Shown piece after piece: positions 15,769-23,268 of a stretch of DNA of 52,189 bases. The notes under the pieces were generated by a model. The model ran no database searches, was not told the origin of the DNA, and saw nothing but the letters and a program-made list of their open reading frames with translations. Each line of letters starts with the position of its first letter. The stretch's first letter is position 1. This stretch comes from Thermoanaerobaculum aquaticum (GTDB lineage: Bacteria; Acidobacteriota; Thermoanaerobaculia; Thermoanaerobaculales; Thermoanaerobaculaceae), in the NCBI RefSeq assembly GCF_000687145.1, contig NZ_JMFG01000020.1, forward strand, positions 146,749 to 198,937. Reading direction: 5' to 3'. Made by a program: the position numbers and the translations under genes.

Positions 15769-16961
15769 GGAAACGCCAGCATTTCCCCCGCCAGAGCCAA
15801 CAGCAGCTCCCGTGCCAGTTGTTCCTTGCCCATGGGCGGAAAGCTCAGGTGGTGGCCCTTCTTAGTCCAAACCTCGGCGCGGTTTTTGGCCACCTCCATG
15901 CCCAACCCTTCCTCGTCAATGGGGTTGGCCACCACGGCATCGGCGCCCTTGGCCGAAAGCTTGGCCTGGGCACGGGATGCGAGGTTTTTGCTTTCCTCGG
16001 CGGCAAAAATCACCAGGAAAGGCCTGGGGGACGCAGCGGCAATCTCCAGAGTGAGGTCCGGCACCGGTTCGAGCTGCAACGTCATAGGCCCCTGGCGGCG
16101 ATCCAGCTTGCCGGCGGCCCGTTGCGCCGGACGAAAATCGGCCACCGCCGCCGCATGGAACACCACCCTGGCCCACGCTGCGTGTTCCCTCAACAGCGCC
16201 GCCAAATCCTCGGCGCTTTCAAAGCGGGCCACCCAAAGCCCGGCCGGCACCGCCACTCCCGGGCCGGCCAAAAGCCGCACCTCGGCGCCCAGGCTCTGGG
16301 CTTGCGCTGCTAAAGCCACCCCCATCCGCCCGGAGGAGCGGTTGGTGAGCACGCGGACGGTGTCCAGGGCTTCGCGGGTAGGTCCGGCGGTCACCAGCAC
16401 CCGCAGGCCCGAAAGCGGCCCGGTTTTGGGAAGCTGCGCGAGGCACGCGGCCAGTATTTCCTCCACCGGCGCGAGCTTGCCCACACCCACCTCGCCGTCG
16501 GCCAGCAACCCAAAAACCGGCGGCACAATCACCGCCCCCCGCGCCCGCAACAGCTCCAGAGCCTTTTGAGTGGCTTCCTTTTCCCACATCACGGTGTTCA
16601 TGGAGGGGGCAAGGACCACCGCCCGGCGGTGGGCTAAGGCGTAGGTGGTGAGGGCATCATCGGCCACCCCGTAGGCCAGCTTGGCCATGAGGTTGGCAGT
16701 GGCGGGGCAAATGACCAAAAGATCCGCCATGCGGGAAAGCTCGGTGTGGTCAATGCCCGGGCTTTCCCGATCCCGCCACAGGGAAACCTGCGCTCGCTGC
16801 CCGGTGAGGACCGCAAAGGTCCGCGGTGTGACTAACTGGGATGCGGCCCAGGTGAGGATGGGGTGCACCTGGCAGCCGGCGTGAACGAGCCCTCGGGCGA
16901 GCTCCACGGCGCGGAAGGCAGCAATGCCGCCCCCCACACCCAGAACCACCCGACCCCGCAC
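15765..16961 (-). CDS. coaBC: Bifunctional phosphopantothenoylcysteine decarboxylase/synthetase CoaBC
   Basis: 398 aa. N-terminal flavoprotein half (1-180): GVGGGIAAFRAVELAR, the catalytic His in DHTELSRMAD, ICPATANLMAKLA, and PSMNTVMW. C-terminal synthetase half (about 190-398): VTAGPTREALDTVR, NRSSGRMG, AAAVADFRP and NPIDEEGLGM. Makes 4'-phosphopantetheine for coenzyme A. It begins at GTG 16961 directly after the rpoZ stop with GGAGG upstream; the order gmk-rpoZ-coaBC is widely conserved in bacteria. Confidence 0.97.
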   Translation of the reverse strand: MRGRVVLGVGGGIAAFRAVELARGLVHAGCQVHPILTWAASQLVTPRTFAVLTGQRAQVSLWRDRESPGIDHTELSRMADLLVICPATANLMAKLAYGVADDALTTYALAHRRAVVLAPSMNTVMWEKEATQKALELLRARGAVIVPPVFGLLADGEVGVGKLAPVEEILAACLAQLPKTGPLSGLRVLVTAGPTREALDTVRVLTNRSSGRMGVALAAQAQSLGAEVRLLAGPGVAVPAGLWVARFESAEDLAALLREHAAWARVVFHAAAVADFRPAQRAAGKLDRRQGPMTLQLEPVPDLTLEIAAASPRPFLVIFAAEESKNLASRAQAKLSAKGADAVVANPIDEEGLGMEVAKNRAEVWTKKGHHLSFPPMGKEQLARELLLALAGEMLAFP

Positions 16962-17372
16962 TTACCCCTCCTCGTCCAGGAGTTCCTTTTCCGAAAGCTG
17001 CTCTAACTCCGCCAGGTCTTCGTCGGCGGGAAGGGTTTCGGGCTCCTCCAGCTCCTCTTCCTCCTCTTCCTCTTCTTCCACGTCCACGAAAGGCTCAATC
17101 ACCGGTGGCGGCGGCGGAGCAAGGGTGAGCTCGCGCTCCTTTTCCTGCTCCCGCTGGGCCAGCTCCTGCTCCCGCAACCGCTCGTACTCCTCGGCCGTGA
17201 GGATCCGCCAGGGCACAAGACCTGCCTCCACCTCCTTGAGCGCCAGGGTGGTGGGCTTAAAGCAGTTGTGGTCGGTCAAGCGAGGCTTGGCCCCCTCAAT
17301 GAGCTGCTCGGCTCGCTTGGCGGCCAAAAGCACCAAACGAAAGGTGCTGTCGGGTTTGGGCACGTCGTTCAT
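16962..17372 (-). CDS. rpoZ: RNA polymerase omega subunit with long acidic tail
   Basis: 136 aa. Residues about 8-70 are omega-like: RLVLLAAKRAEQLIEG (the conserved AxRAxQL core), KPTTLALKEVEAGLV. After residue 70 there is a charged QREQEKEREL stretch, a proline run and a strongly acidic tail of Glu residues ending in EKELLDEEG. Typical omega is 70-90 aa, so the tail is an unusual extension. Start ATG 17372 overlaps the gmk stop by 4 bases; the neighbours (gmk, coaBC) confirm the call. Confidence 0.9.
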   Translation of the reverse strand: MNDVPKPDSTFRLVLLAAKRAEQLIEGAKPRLTDHNCFKPTTLALKEVEAGLVPWRILTAEEYERLREQELAQREQEKERELTLAPPPPPVIEPFVDVEEEEEEEEELEEPETLPADEDLAELEQLSEKELLDEEG

Positions 17373-18013
17373 AGGTCCTCCCTCAGGTGACGAGCGAAGT
17401 CGTCCAAGATGGTTTCCACGCACCCGCGCATGCGCTGGCTGCGGAGGCGGGAAGCGGTGACGATCGCAAAAAGCTCGGCGGTCGCCACCTCCAACTCGTC
17501 GTTGATGATAACATAATCAAACTCGCCGTATTCGCGCATCTCGTTGAGAGCATTACGCATACGCAAGCGAATGGCGTCCTCTCGATCCTGCCGGCGAAAA
17601 AGAAGCCGCCTTTTGAGCTCAGCAAAGGACGGCGGGAAGATAAAGACCTTCACGGCATCGGGAACTCTGCCGCGGACCTGCCTCGCCCCCTGCACGTCAA
17701 TGTCCAGGAAAACGTGGTAGCCGCTTTCCCTTTTGCCGCGAATTTCCTGCCAGGAGGTGCCGTAGAGGTTGCCGTGAACCTCGGCGTACTCCAAAAACTC
17801 ACCGCGGTCCACCATGGAGAGAAACTCCTCGCGGCTGACAAAGTAGTAATCCACGCCGTGCTTTTCCCCGGGGCGCGGAGGCCGGGTGGTGTGGGAAACG
17901 GAAAAGTAAGCCTTCCGGCCTTCCTGCCCCAGCCTTTCGATGACCCGGCGAATCAACGTGGTTTTACCGCCGCCGGAGGGCGACGAAACGATAAAGAGCT
18001 CACCTTGCTGCAC
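17369..18013 (-). CDS. gmk: Guanylate kinase
   Basis: 214 aa. P-loop SSPSGGGKTT near residue 11-20, HTTRPPRPGE and VDYYFVSREEF for GMP binding, LDIDVQGARQVR and PPSFAELKRRL. Converts GMP to GDP. GTG 18013 is chosen because GGGAGG lies 4 bases before it. First gene of the 14-gene minus-strand run; the promoter must lie in the 59-base gap to the divergent acyltransferase gene. Confidence 0.97.
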   Translation of the reverse strand: MQQGELFIVSSPSGGGKTTLIRRVIERLGQEGRKAYFSVSHTTRPPRPGEKHGVDYYFVSREEFLSMVDRGEFLEYAEVHGNLYGTSWQEIRGKRESGYHVFLDIDVQGARQVRGRVPDAVKVFIFPPSFAELKRRLLFRRQDREDAIRLRMRNALNEMREYGEFDYVIINDELEVATAELFAIVTASRLRSQRMRGCVETILDDFARHLREDL

Positions 18014-18072
18014 CGTCCCTCCCGCCGCGCATGATACAGGGAAAAGCCACAACCGGTTGCTAAACTTGCCCC
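18014..18072. promoter_or_regulatory. Divergent gmk / lpxL-like control region
   Basis: For the plus strand, TGC-TAAACT (18058-18066) is an extended -10 ending exactly 6 bases before GTG 18073, which implies a leaderless mRNA. For gmk, TATCAT on the minus strand (18030-18035 region) is a weaker -10. A perfect 10-base palindrome CAACCGGTTG (18050-18059) lies between the two and could be an operator. Confidence 0.4.
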
Positions 18073-18993
18073 GTGCGTTGGGGCAAGGAGCTTCGCTATG
18101 CCGCTGGCTACGGGCTCTTTCGCGTGTGGCTTTTGGCCGCCCGCGCCCTGCCGCTTTCGCTCTTGCGCCTGCTTTTCTCGCGCCTCGGGTTGCTGGCCGC
18201 TCGCCTGGCCAAACGGGACTGTCAAAGAGCCCGGGAGCACCTGCAAAAAGCCTTTGGCCCCAACTTCGACTGTGAGACCATCCTGCGGGCCCATGCCCAG
18301 CACCTGGGGTGCCTGCTGGGCGAGGCGTTGTGGCTGGCCCACGCTTCCGCTGCGAAGATCTTGGCCCGCACCCGCTTTGAAGGCCTGGAACACCTCCAGG
18401 AGGCCATCGCCCACGGTAAAGGTGTGGTTCTGGTGACCGGCCACTGCGGCAACTGGGAGTGGATGAACCTGGCGTTGCAGGCCGCTGGCATCCCCATGAC
18501 CGCCGCCGGCCGGCGCTTGCGTGATCCCCGCTTTGACCGCTTTATCACCCGTCTTCGCACCCGCTTTGGCGGAGAAGCGGTAGCCCGCGGTGAAGGAGCA
18601 GGCCAGGCGTTGCTGCGGGCCCTGCACCGGGGCCGAGTGGTGGGGCTTTTGATTGACCAAGACGTGGCGGTACCCGGGGTTTTCGTGCCGTTTTTTGGCG
18701 AGCCGGCCTGGACCCCCACGGGCGCGGCGTTCCTGGCGCTGCGGCGGGGCTGCCCCATCGTTTTGGGCTTTGCCCGCAGGGACCAGGACGGCACCATGGT
18801 CATCAAAGTGCAGCCGGCCATTTGGCCGACAGGCAGTCACACCAGAGAAGAAGACGTAGGCCAGCTCACCGCTCTGCTTACCGCGCGCATTGAGGAGCAC
18901 ATCCGCTCCTGCCCCGAGCAGTGGGTGTGGTTCCATCAGCGCTGGCGGCGCAAGCCTCAAGGTGAGGACAAGGTTTGGTGCTGTCCAGGGTAG
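18073..18993 (+). CDS. lpxL: Lipid A biosynthesis-type lauroyl/myristoyl acyltransferase (LpxL/HtrB family)
   Basis: 306 aa. One N-terminal hydrophobic anchor (about 11-45), then the acyltransferase motif TGHCGNWEW near 121-129 (HxxxxE-type catalytic dyad), GLLIDQD and VFVPFFGEPAWTPTG, as in LpxL/HtrB. It would transfer an acyl chain to a Kdo2-lipid A-like acceptor; related PIM acyltransferases are the alternative. GTG 18073 has no Shine-Dalgarno but TAAACT 6 bases before it. lemA follows in the same direction after 21 bases. Confidence 0.85.
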   Translation: MRWGKELRYAAGYGLFRVWLLAARALPLSLLRLLFSRLGLLAARLAKRDCQRAREHLQKAFGPNFDCETILRAHAQHLGCLLGEALWLAHASAAKILARTRFEGLEHLQEAIAHGKGVVLVTGHCGNWEWMNLALQAAGIPMTAAGRRLRDPRFDRFITRLRTRFGGEAVARGEGAGQALLRALHRGRVVGLLIDQDVAVPGVFVPFFGEPAWTPTGAAFLALRRGCPIVLGFARRDQDGTMVIKVQPAIWPTGSHTREEDVGQLTALLTARIEEHIRSCPEQWVWFHQRWRRKPQGEDKVWCCPG

Positions 18994-19014
18994 AATCCTC
19001 ACAAGGGAGGTCTT

Positions 19015-19605
19015 ATGAAGCGCGGGCTTTTGGGTTGTCTTGTTTTGCTGGTGGTTGCGGTCCTGTTAGCGGGCCTCACGCTTTGGCAGTCCTACAACCG
19101 TTTGGTCAAGCTTGACGAGGCGGTGAAGAGCGCTTGGGCGCAGGTGGAAAACGTGTACCAGAGGCGGGCCGATTTGATCCCCAACCTGGTGGAAACCGTC
19201 AAAGGCGCCCGGGATTTCGAACGGGAAACCCTCACCGCCGTGGTGGAAGCCCGGGCCAAGGTGGGTCAGGTAACGTTTTCCGGGGTGCCCAACGCCCAGC
19301 AGTTCGCCCAGTTCCAAAAGGCCCAGGACGAGCTTTCCTCGGCTCTTTCCCGGCTTTTAGTGGTGGTGGAGCGCTACCCCGAGCTGCGGGCCACGGAAGC
19401 CTTCCGGGATCTACAAGCCCAGCTGGAAGGCACGGAAAACCGCATTGCCGTGGAGCGCAAGCGCTTTAACGAGGCGGCGCAGGCCTATAACACCTACCGC
19501 CGTCGCTTCCCGCAGGTCCTCATTGCCAACCTGCTGGGCTTTGCGGAGCGTCCTTACTTCCAGGCCACACCCGGCGCCGAGCGTCCCCCGCAGGTGAGGT
19601 TCTAA
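19015..19605 (+). CDS. lemA: LemA family protein
   Basis: 196 aa. An N-terminal membrane helix (about 6-24), then the LemA signature: YNRLVKLDEAVKSAWAQVENVYQRRADLIPNLV and VKGARDFERETLTAVVEAR. C-terminal LEGTENRIAVERKRFNEAAQAYN is also typical. The function of LemA is poorly defined; it is an envelope four-helix bundle. GGGAGG lies 6 bases before the ATG. A TAGAAT (18991-18996) overlapping the lpxL stop could give it a separate promoter. Its stop overlaps the next ATG by one base. No HtpX or TPM partner is adjacent. Confidence 0.93.
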   Translation: MKRGLLGCLVLLVVAVLLAGLTLWQSYNRLVKLDEAVKSAWAQVENVYQRRADLIPNLVETVKGARDFERETLTAVVEARAKVGQVTFSGVPNAQQFAQFQKAQDELSSALSRLLVVVERYPELRATEAFRDLQAQLEGTENRIAVERKRFNEAAQAYNTYRRRFPQVLIANLLGFAERPYFQATPGAERPPQVRF

Positions 19606-20954
19606 TGGTGGCTGCAAACGCCGGAGCCGTGGATCTCCTCATCGTCAACGGTACGGTCCTCACCATGGAGCCCGGGGCCAAGCCCATCGTGGATGGCGCC
19701 GTGGCGGTGCGTGGCCAGGACATCGTGGCGGTGGGCCCCAGGGAAAGCGTGCCGGTGCCAGCCGCAAAGGTTCTCGATGCCGGCGGCGGCTTGATCCTCC
19801 CCGGCTTTGTCAACACCCACACGCACCTGGCCATGGTGTTGCTGCGGGGGCTGGCCGACGATCTGCCCCTCAAGGAGTGGCTGGAGCAGCACATTTGGCC
19901 GGCGGAAAAAGCGGTAATGGATGCCGAAACCGTAAAGCTGGGCACGCTGTGGGCAGCGGTGGAAAGCCTCAAAGCCGGTGTCACCTGCGTGTGCGACATG
20001 TACTTCTACGCCCCCACGGTGGCTGAAGCCCTGGAGCAGGTTGGCATTCGCGGAGTGGTTCCGGAGTCCATCATTGACTTCCCCACACCCTCCTGCCCGT
20101 CGCCGGAGGTGGCGCTGGAAAAGCAGCGGGAGCTTTGCGAGAGGTACCGCCAGCACCCGCTCATCACCCCGGCGGTGGCCGCCCATGCCCCTTATTCGGT
20201 GAACGCCAAAAACATCGCCAAAGCGGCTGAGCTCGCCGAAGAGTTCGACGTGCCTTTCCTCATCCACGTGGCCGAAACTCGCTGGGAGATGGAAACCTTC
20301 CAAAAGGAAAAGGGGACCACGCCGGTGCAGTACCTGGCGGATTTGGGGGTGCTGTCCTCGCGCACGGTGGCGGCCCACTGCGTGCACGTCACCGCAGAGG
20401 ACATTGCCACTCTGGCGGAGCTGGGCGTTGGGGTAGCCGCCAACCCGGTTTCCAACTTGAAGCTGGCTTCAGGGGTGGCGCCGCTGCCGCAAATGCTTGC
20501 CCAGGGCGTGAAGGTGGGTTTCGGCACCGACGGTGCCGCTTCCAACAACACCCTGGACCTCCTCCGCGACGCCCAAATTGCCGCCTTGCTGTACAAGGGC
20601 GTGACCGGCGACCCCACCTGCATGCCGGCACCCACGGTGGCAGCTCTGCTCACCCGCGGTGGAGCCGAGGTGCTTGGGCTGGGGAAGGTGGTGGGCACCC
20701 TTGCCGTTGGCAAGCGCGCCGACGTGGTGTGTCTCGCCACCCACGAACCCCACGCTGTGCCGGTGTACGACCCCGAAAGCCACTTGATTTACGCAGCTCG
20801 CGCCAGCGACGTGCAGCATGTGGTGGTGAACGGCAAGACACTCGTGGAAAACCACAAGGTGCTCACGGTGGACGAGGACGCCCTGCGGCGGGAGGTCTTT
20901 CGGCTAGCACCCAAAGTGCGGGGTGCAGTGGAAGCGGTCAAAGCCAAAGGCTAG
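19605..20954 (+). CDS. mtaD: Amidohydrolase, 5-methylthioadenosine/S-adenosylhomocysteine deaminase type
   Basis: 449 aa. Metal ligands of the subtype III amidohydrolases are visible: NTHTHLAM near 72-77, HVAET (about 224), HCVHV (about 260) and GTDGAASNN near 308. The combination with LRGLADDLPLKEWLEQHIWP is typical of MTA/SAH deaminases, which form S-inosylhomocysteine; guanine deaminases and TrzN/AtzA-like hydrolases are close relatives. Translationally coupled to lemA (TAATG). Confidence 0.88.
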   Translation: MVAANAGAVDLLIVNGTVLTMEPGAKPIVDGAVAVRGQDIVAVGPRESVPVPAAKVLDAGGGLILPGFVNTHTHLAMVLLRGLADDLPLKEWLEQHIWPAEKAVMDAETVKLGTLWAAVESLKAGVTCVCDMYFYAPTVAEALEQVGIRGVVPESIIDFPTPSCPSPEVALEKQRELCERYRQHPLITPAVAAHAPYSVNAKNIAKAAELAEEFDVPFLIHVAETRWEMETFQKEKGTTPVQYLADLGVLSSRTVAAHCVHVTAEDIATLAELGVGVAANPVSNLKLASGVAPLPQMLAQGVKVGFGTDGAASNNTLDLLRDAQIAALLYKGVTGDPTCMPAPTVAALLTRGGAEVLGLGKVVGTLAVGKRADVVCLATHEPHAVPVYDPESHLIYAARASDVQHVVVNGKTLVENHKVLTVDEDALRREVFRLAPKVRGAVEAVKAKG

Positions 20955-21418
20955 GTGCGAAACCGCGAGGTATCCACTTTCACCTTGATGGGACCGGTGC
21001 GCCGGGCTGCGTTCTCCTGCTCGCTTTTGGGTTGGGTCTCCAGCACATCGCGGTGGTCCAGCTCCAAGCCCGTCCCCTCCGAAGAAGCCTTGGTAAGGAA
21101 CCGCTCCAAGCGCGCCCACTCCTCGTCGGTCATGCTGGCAAACTCCAAACCGGCACGGTAAAAGAGCACCTTTTGCCCGCGTTCGTCCACACCGAACTGG
21201 GTAGCGCGGCAACGGCGTACGGTGGCCGGCCAGCGTAGCTCGGCGCCTTCCAACGTCAGCTTGACGTCGCAGGAAACCCCAATGCGCAACAAGCTGGAAA
21301 GCTCCAGCTGAATCCCCGTGCGGGAAACGTCCACCACCCGGGCGGGAAGGAACGCCCGCACGCGAGCCGAAAGCTCGGTAGCTGGAGTAAGTCTTTGGGC
21401 ACTTCGCCTCTCTGCCAT
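20951..21418 (-). CDS. PilZ-domain protein (c-di-GMP receptor)
   Basis: 155 aa. RRSAQRL at the N-terminus and VVDVSRTGIQLEL at about 28-40 reproduce the RxxxR...D/NxSxxG c-di-GMP-binding motifs of PilZ. The rest of the domain runs to about residue 105; the C-terminal 50 residues are charged and unrecognised. ATG 21418 follows GGGAGGT by 5 bases. Its stop overlaps that of the convergent mtaD-like gene by 4 bases. With the GGDEF and HD-GYP proteins nearby, it completes a c-di-GMP circuit. Confidence 0.85.
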   Translation of the reverse strand: MAERRSAQRLTPATELSARVRAFLPARVVDVSRTGIQLELSSLLRIGVSCDVKLTLEGAELRWPATVRRCRATQFGVDERGQKVLFYRAGLEFASMTDEEWARLERFLTKASSEGTGLELDHRDVLETQPKSEQENAARRTGPIKVKVDTSRFRT

Positions 21419-21485
21419 GGGCGACCTCCCGGAAGTCTGCGCTTCCTGATGACAACAAACTAGGCCCTGTCCACGAAAATTTCAA

Positions 21486-21504
21486 CCCGGTCCGGGAATA
21501 CAAT
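21486..21504 (+). promoter_or_regulatory. Candidate sod promoter with palindrome
   Basis: TACAAT at 21499-21504 is a good -10 about 70 bases before the sod ATG. A perfect palindrome CCCGG-T-CCGGG (21486-21496) abuts it upstream, where a repressor would block RNA polymerase. No consensus -35 is present (AAATTT or TTTCAA at a poor spacing), suggesting dependence on an activator. Confidence 0.4.
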
Positions 21505-21574
21505 TTGGGCGGATGAGGTTTAGAGGTTTGAGGCGGCGCAAGACGACCGCCAAAAACCAAAAGGAGGTTTTGTT

Positions 21575-22189
21575 ATGAGCGTGCATCAACTCCCCCCGTT
21601 ACCCTACGCTTATGATGCTCTGGAGCCCTACATTGACACCCAAACCATGCAAATCCACCACACCAAGCATCATCAGGCGTACGTGGACAACCTCAACAAG
21701 GCGGTAACTGGCTCGCCGGTGGAAAGCTGGTCCCTGGAGGAGCTCATTGCCAAGTTGTCCCAGGTCCCGGAGGCCATCCGCACCGCGGTGCGCAACCACG
21801 GCGGCGGGCATCTCAACCACTCGCTGTTCTGGCAAATGATGGCCCCCAACGCCGGCGGCACCCCCCAGGGTGAGCTGGCCCAGGCCATTGCCAACGCCTT
21901 TGGCAGCTTTGAGTCCTTCAAGGAAAAGTTCACCGCTGCCGCTATGGGCCGCTTTGGCTCCGGCTGGGCGTGGCTGGTGGTCAAACCCTCCGGGGCTTTG
22001 GACGTGTACTCCACGGCCAACCAGGATTCCCCGCTCACCGACGGCGACAGGCCCATCCTGGGGGTGGACGTGTGGGAACACGCCTACTACCTGAAGTACC
22101 AAAACCGCCGCAACGAGTACGTGCAAGCCTGGTGGAACGTGGTGAACTGGAACTTCGTCAGCGAGCTTTTGCGCAAAGCTAGGTCCTGA
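21575..22189 (+). CDS. sodA: Superoxide dismutase, Mn-type (Fe/Mn family)
   Basis: 204 aa, full length. Metal ligands: H28 (in IHHTKHH), H82 (in HLNHSLFW), D165 and H169 (in DVWEHAYY). The GGGH stretch before NHSLFW and Q150 in TANQDSP are Mn-type marks, so Mn or cambialistic use is expected. Cytoplasmic, no signal peptide. AAGGAGG sits 7 bases before the ATG. Monocistronic: an upstream promoter with a palindrome and a rho-independent terminator follows. Confidence 0.97.
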   Translation: MSVHQLPPLPYAYDALEPYIDTQTMQIHHTKHHQAYVDNLNKAVTGSPVESWSLEELIAKLSQVPEAIRTAVRNHGGGHLNHSLFWQMMAPNAGGTPQGELAQAIANAFGSFESFKEKFTAAAMGRFGSGWAWLVVKPSGALDVYSTANQDSPLTDGDRPILGVDVWEHAYYLKYQNRRNEYVQAWWNVVNWNFVSELLRKARS

Positions 22190-22223
22190 AAAGCTACTCA
22201 ACATACTTTTCGGCAACAACAAG

Positions 22224-22253
22224 AGCGGGCCGCACCGGCCCGCTTCTATTTTT
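22224..22253 (+). terminator. Rho-independent terminator of sod
   Basis: Perfect 9-bp stem AGCGGGCCG / CGGCCCGCT (22224-22232 and 22236-22244) with a CAC loop, followed by TCTATTTTT. It lies 34 bases past the sod stop. Confidence 0.92.
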
Positions 22254-22316
22254 ATGCTCCCCGCAGCGGACCAATCCCTCCCACTTTTTGCCAGGTAAGA
22301 CCTACGTTGCGCCCTT

Positions 22317-23111
22317 TTAGTGCCGCGTGAGGTGGAAGTTGACGGTAATGCGCTCCAAAACATCCGCCGGCGCCCCTTCGCACACCACCGGCTCATAGCG
22401 CCACTGGCGCACTCCTTCAGCGGCCGCCACGAACAGAGAAGCCATGTAGCAGTTGAACTTAAAGTAGGGCCGCCGGGGCACGCCGTTTTTGTCAATCACG
22501 ATGGACAGCTCGACAGTGCCACTGAGACGCGACCAGCGAACGCCCTCTGGGTACTGAGGGGTAACCACCGGCTGCTTCTTCTCAGGGGGAGAACAGTCCG
22601 TACGTCGGAATTGCGATTCGCCCCCAGCCACGCGACTTTTGATGTCCTCGTCCTCTTGCTTCTCGCGCTTTTCCCAATCTTTCGCCCATTGCGAAAAAGG
22701 CTCCGACGCTTTAGGAAAACCGGAAAAGCGGGCTTGCGAAAACACGGGATAGAGGGAAAGAGCCATGAAGAAATCCCATTCCGCTTCATCCAGTTGCCCT
22801 AACTGAGCTTCAAAGACCGCTTTCAGGAGAAACACCCGCGCGAAGACCTCACACGCCTTGTCGTTGGGCTTCAAAGAGTCAAGCAGTTCCTGAAGCAACG
22901 CTTGGGCGGTTTTCTTTCCGTACTCAGGGTTTCTTCCGCTGGTGGCAAGCGCGTAAAGATCCCGAGTTTTCCCCCGCCAGCGAGTGAAGGTTTCCAACTG
23001 AGGGTCCGTGGCCCACGCTGCCCCCTGTCCCCCGATGAGAAATGCAACAGCCAATGTCAGTCGTAAGGCCTTTGAAGCTTTCAAGCCGTCCGCAATTGAT
23101 TCGCAGGCCAC
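22317..23111 (-). CDS. Exported protein with TonB-type C-terminal domain
   Basis: 264 aa from GTG 23111 (GGGAGG 6 bases upstream). A signal peptide or anchor at about 14-36 (LTLAVAFLIGGQGAAWA), a helical TPR-like middle (about 40-140), a charged linker, and a C-terminal TonB domain: PQYPEGVRWSRLSGTVELSIVIDKNG and VRQWRYEPVVCEG. In TonB proteins this domain contacts receptors, but here there is no N-terminal TonB-style proline linker and no ExbBD nearby, so it belongs to the large group of TonB-domain proteins of unclear partner. It ends in the converging gap after sod. Confidence 0.8.
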   Translation of the reverse strand: MACESIADGLKASKALRLTLAVAFLIGGQGAAWATDPQLETFTRWRGKTRDLYALATSGRNPEYGKKTAQALLQELLDSLKPNDKACEVFARVFLLKAVFEAQLGQLDEAEWDFFMALSLYPVFSQARFSGFPKASEPFSQWAKDWEKREKQEDEDIKSRVAGGESQFRRTDCSPPEKKQPVVTPQYPEGVRWSRLSGTVELSIVIDKNGVPRRPYFKFNCYMASLFVAAAEGVRQWRYEPVVCEGAPADVLERITVNFHLTRH

Positions 23112-23256
23112 TGATTCCTCCCAAAAGACAATCGCAGACGTATAGTAACCTCCGCACCAGTTCGGCCGTCAACTGCTGGCTCACGAGTTGGGCTTTTTGG
23201 CCTTGGCTGAGGGCTCCACCAGAACACCGCAACGCCCCGGCTTCCCTCGAAACGGG

Positions 23257-23262
23257 TAAACT
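23257..23262 (+). promoter_or_regulatory. -10 element placed for leaderless transcription of the beta-CASP gene
   Basis: TAAACT ends exactly 6 bases before ATG 23269, and no Shine-Dalgarno lies in between. No clear -35 is seen. The 157-base gap upstream (23112-23268) holds no other recognisable element. Confidence 0.45.
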
Positions 23263-23268
23263 GCCGGT

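Noticed and set aside
17041-17100. Low-complexity run of cctcttcc-type repeats
   Set aside because: It is simply the codon run for the Glu-rich tail of omega, not a DNA repeat element or CRISPR.
17953-19002. 349-residue minus-strand open frame opposite the lpxL-like gene
   Set aside because: Antisense shadow; the plus-strand gene has acyltransferase motifs and the correct length.
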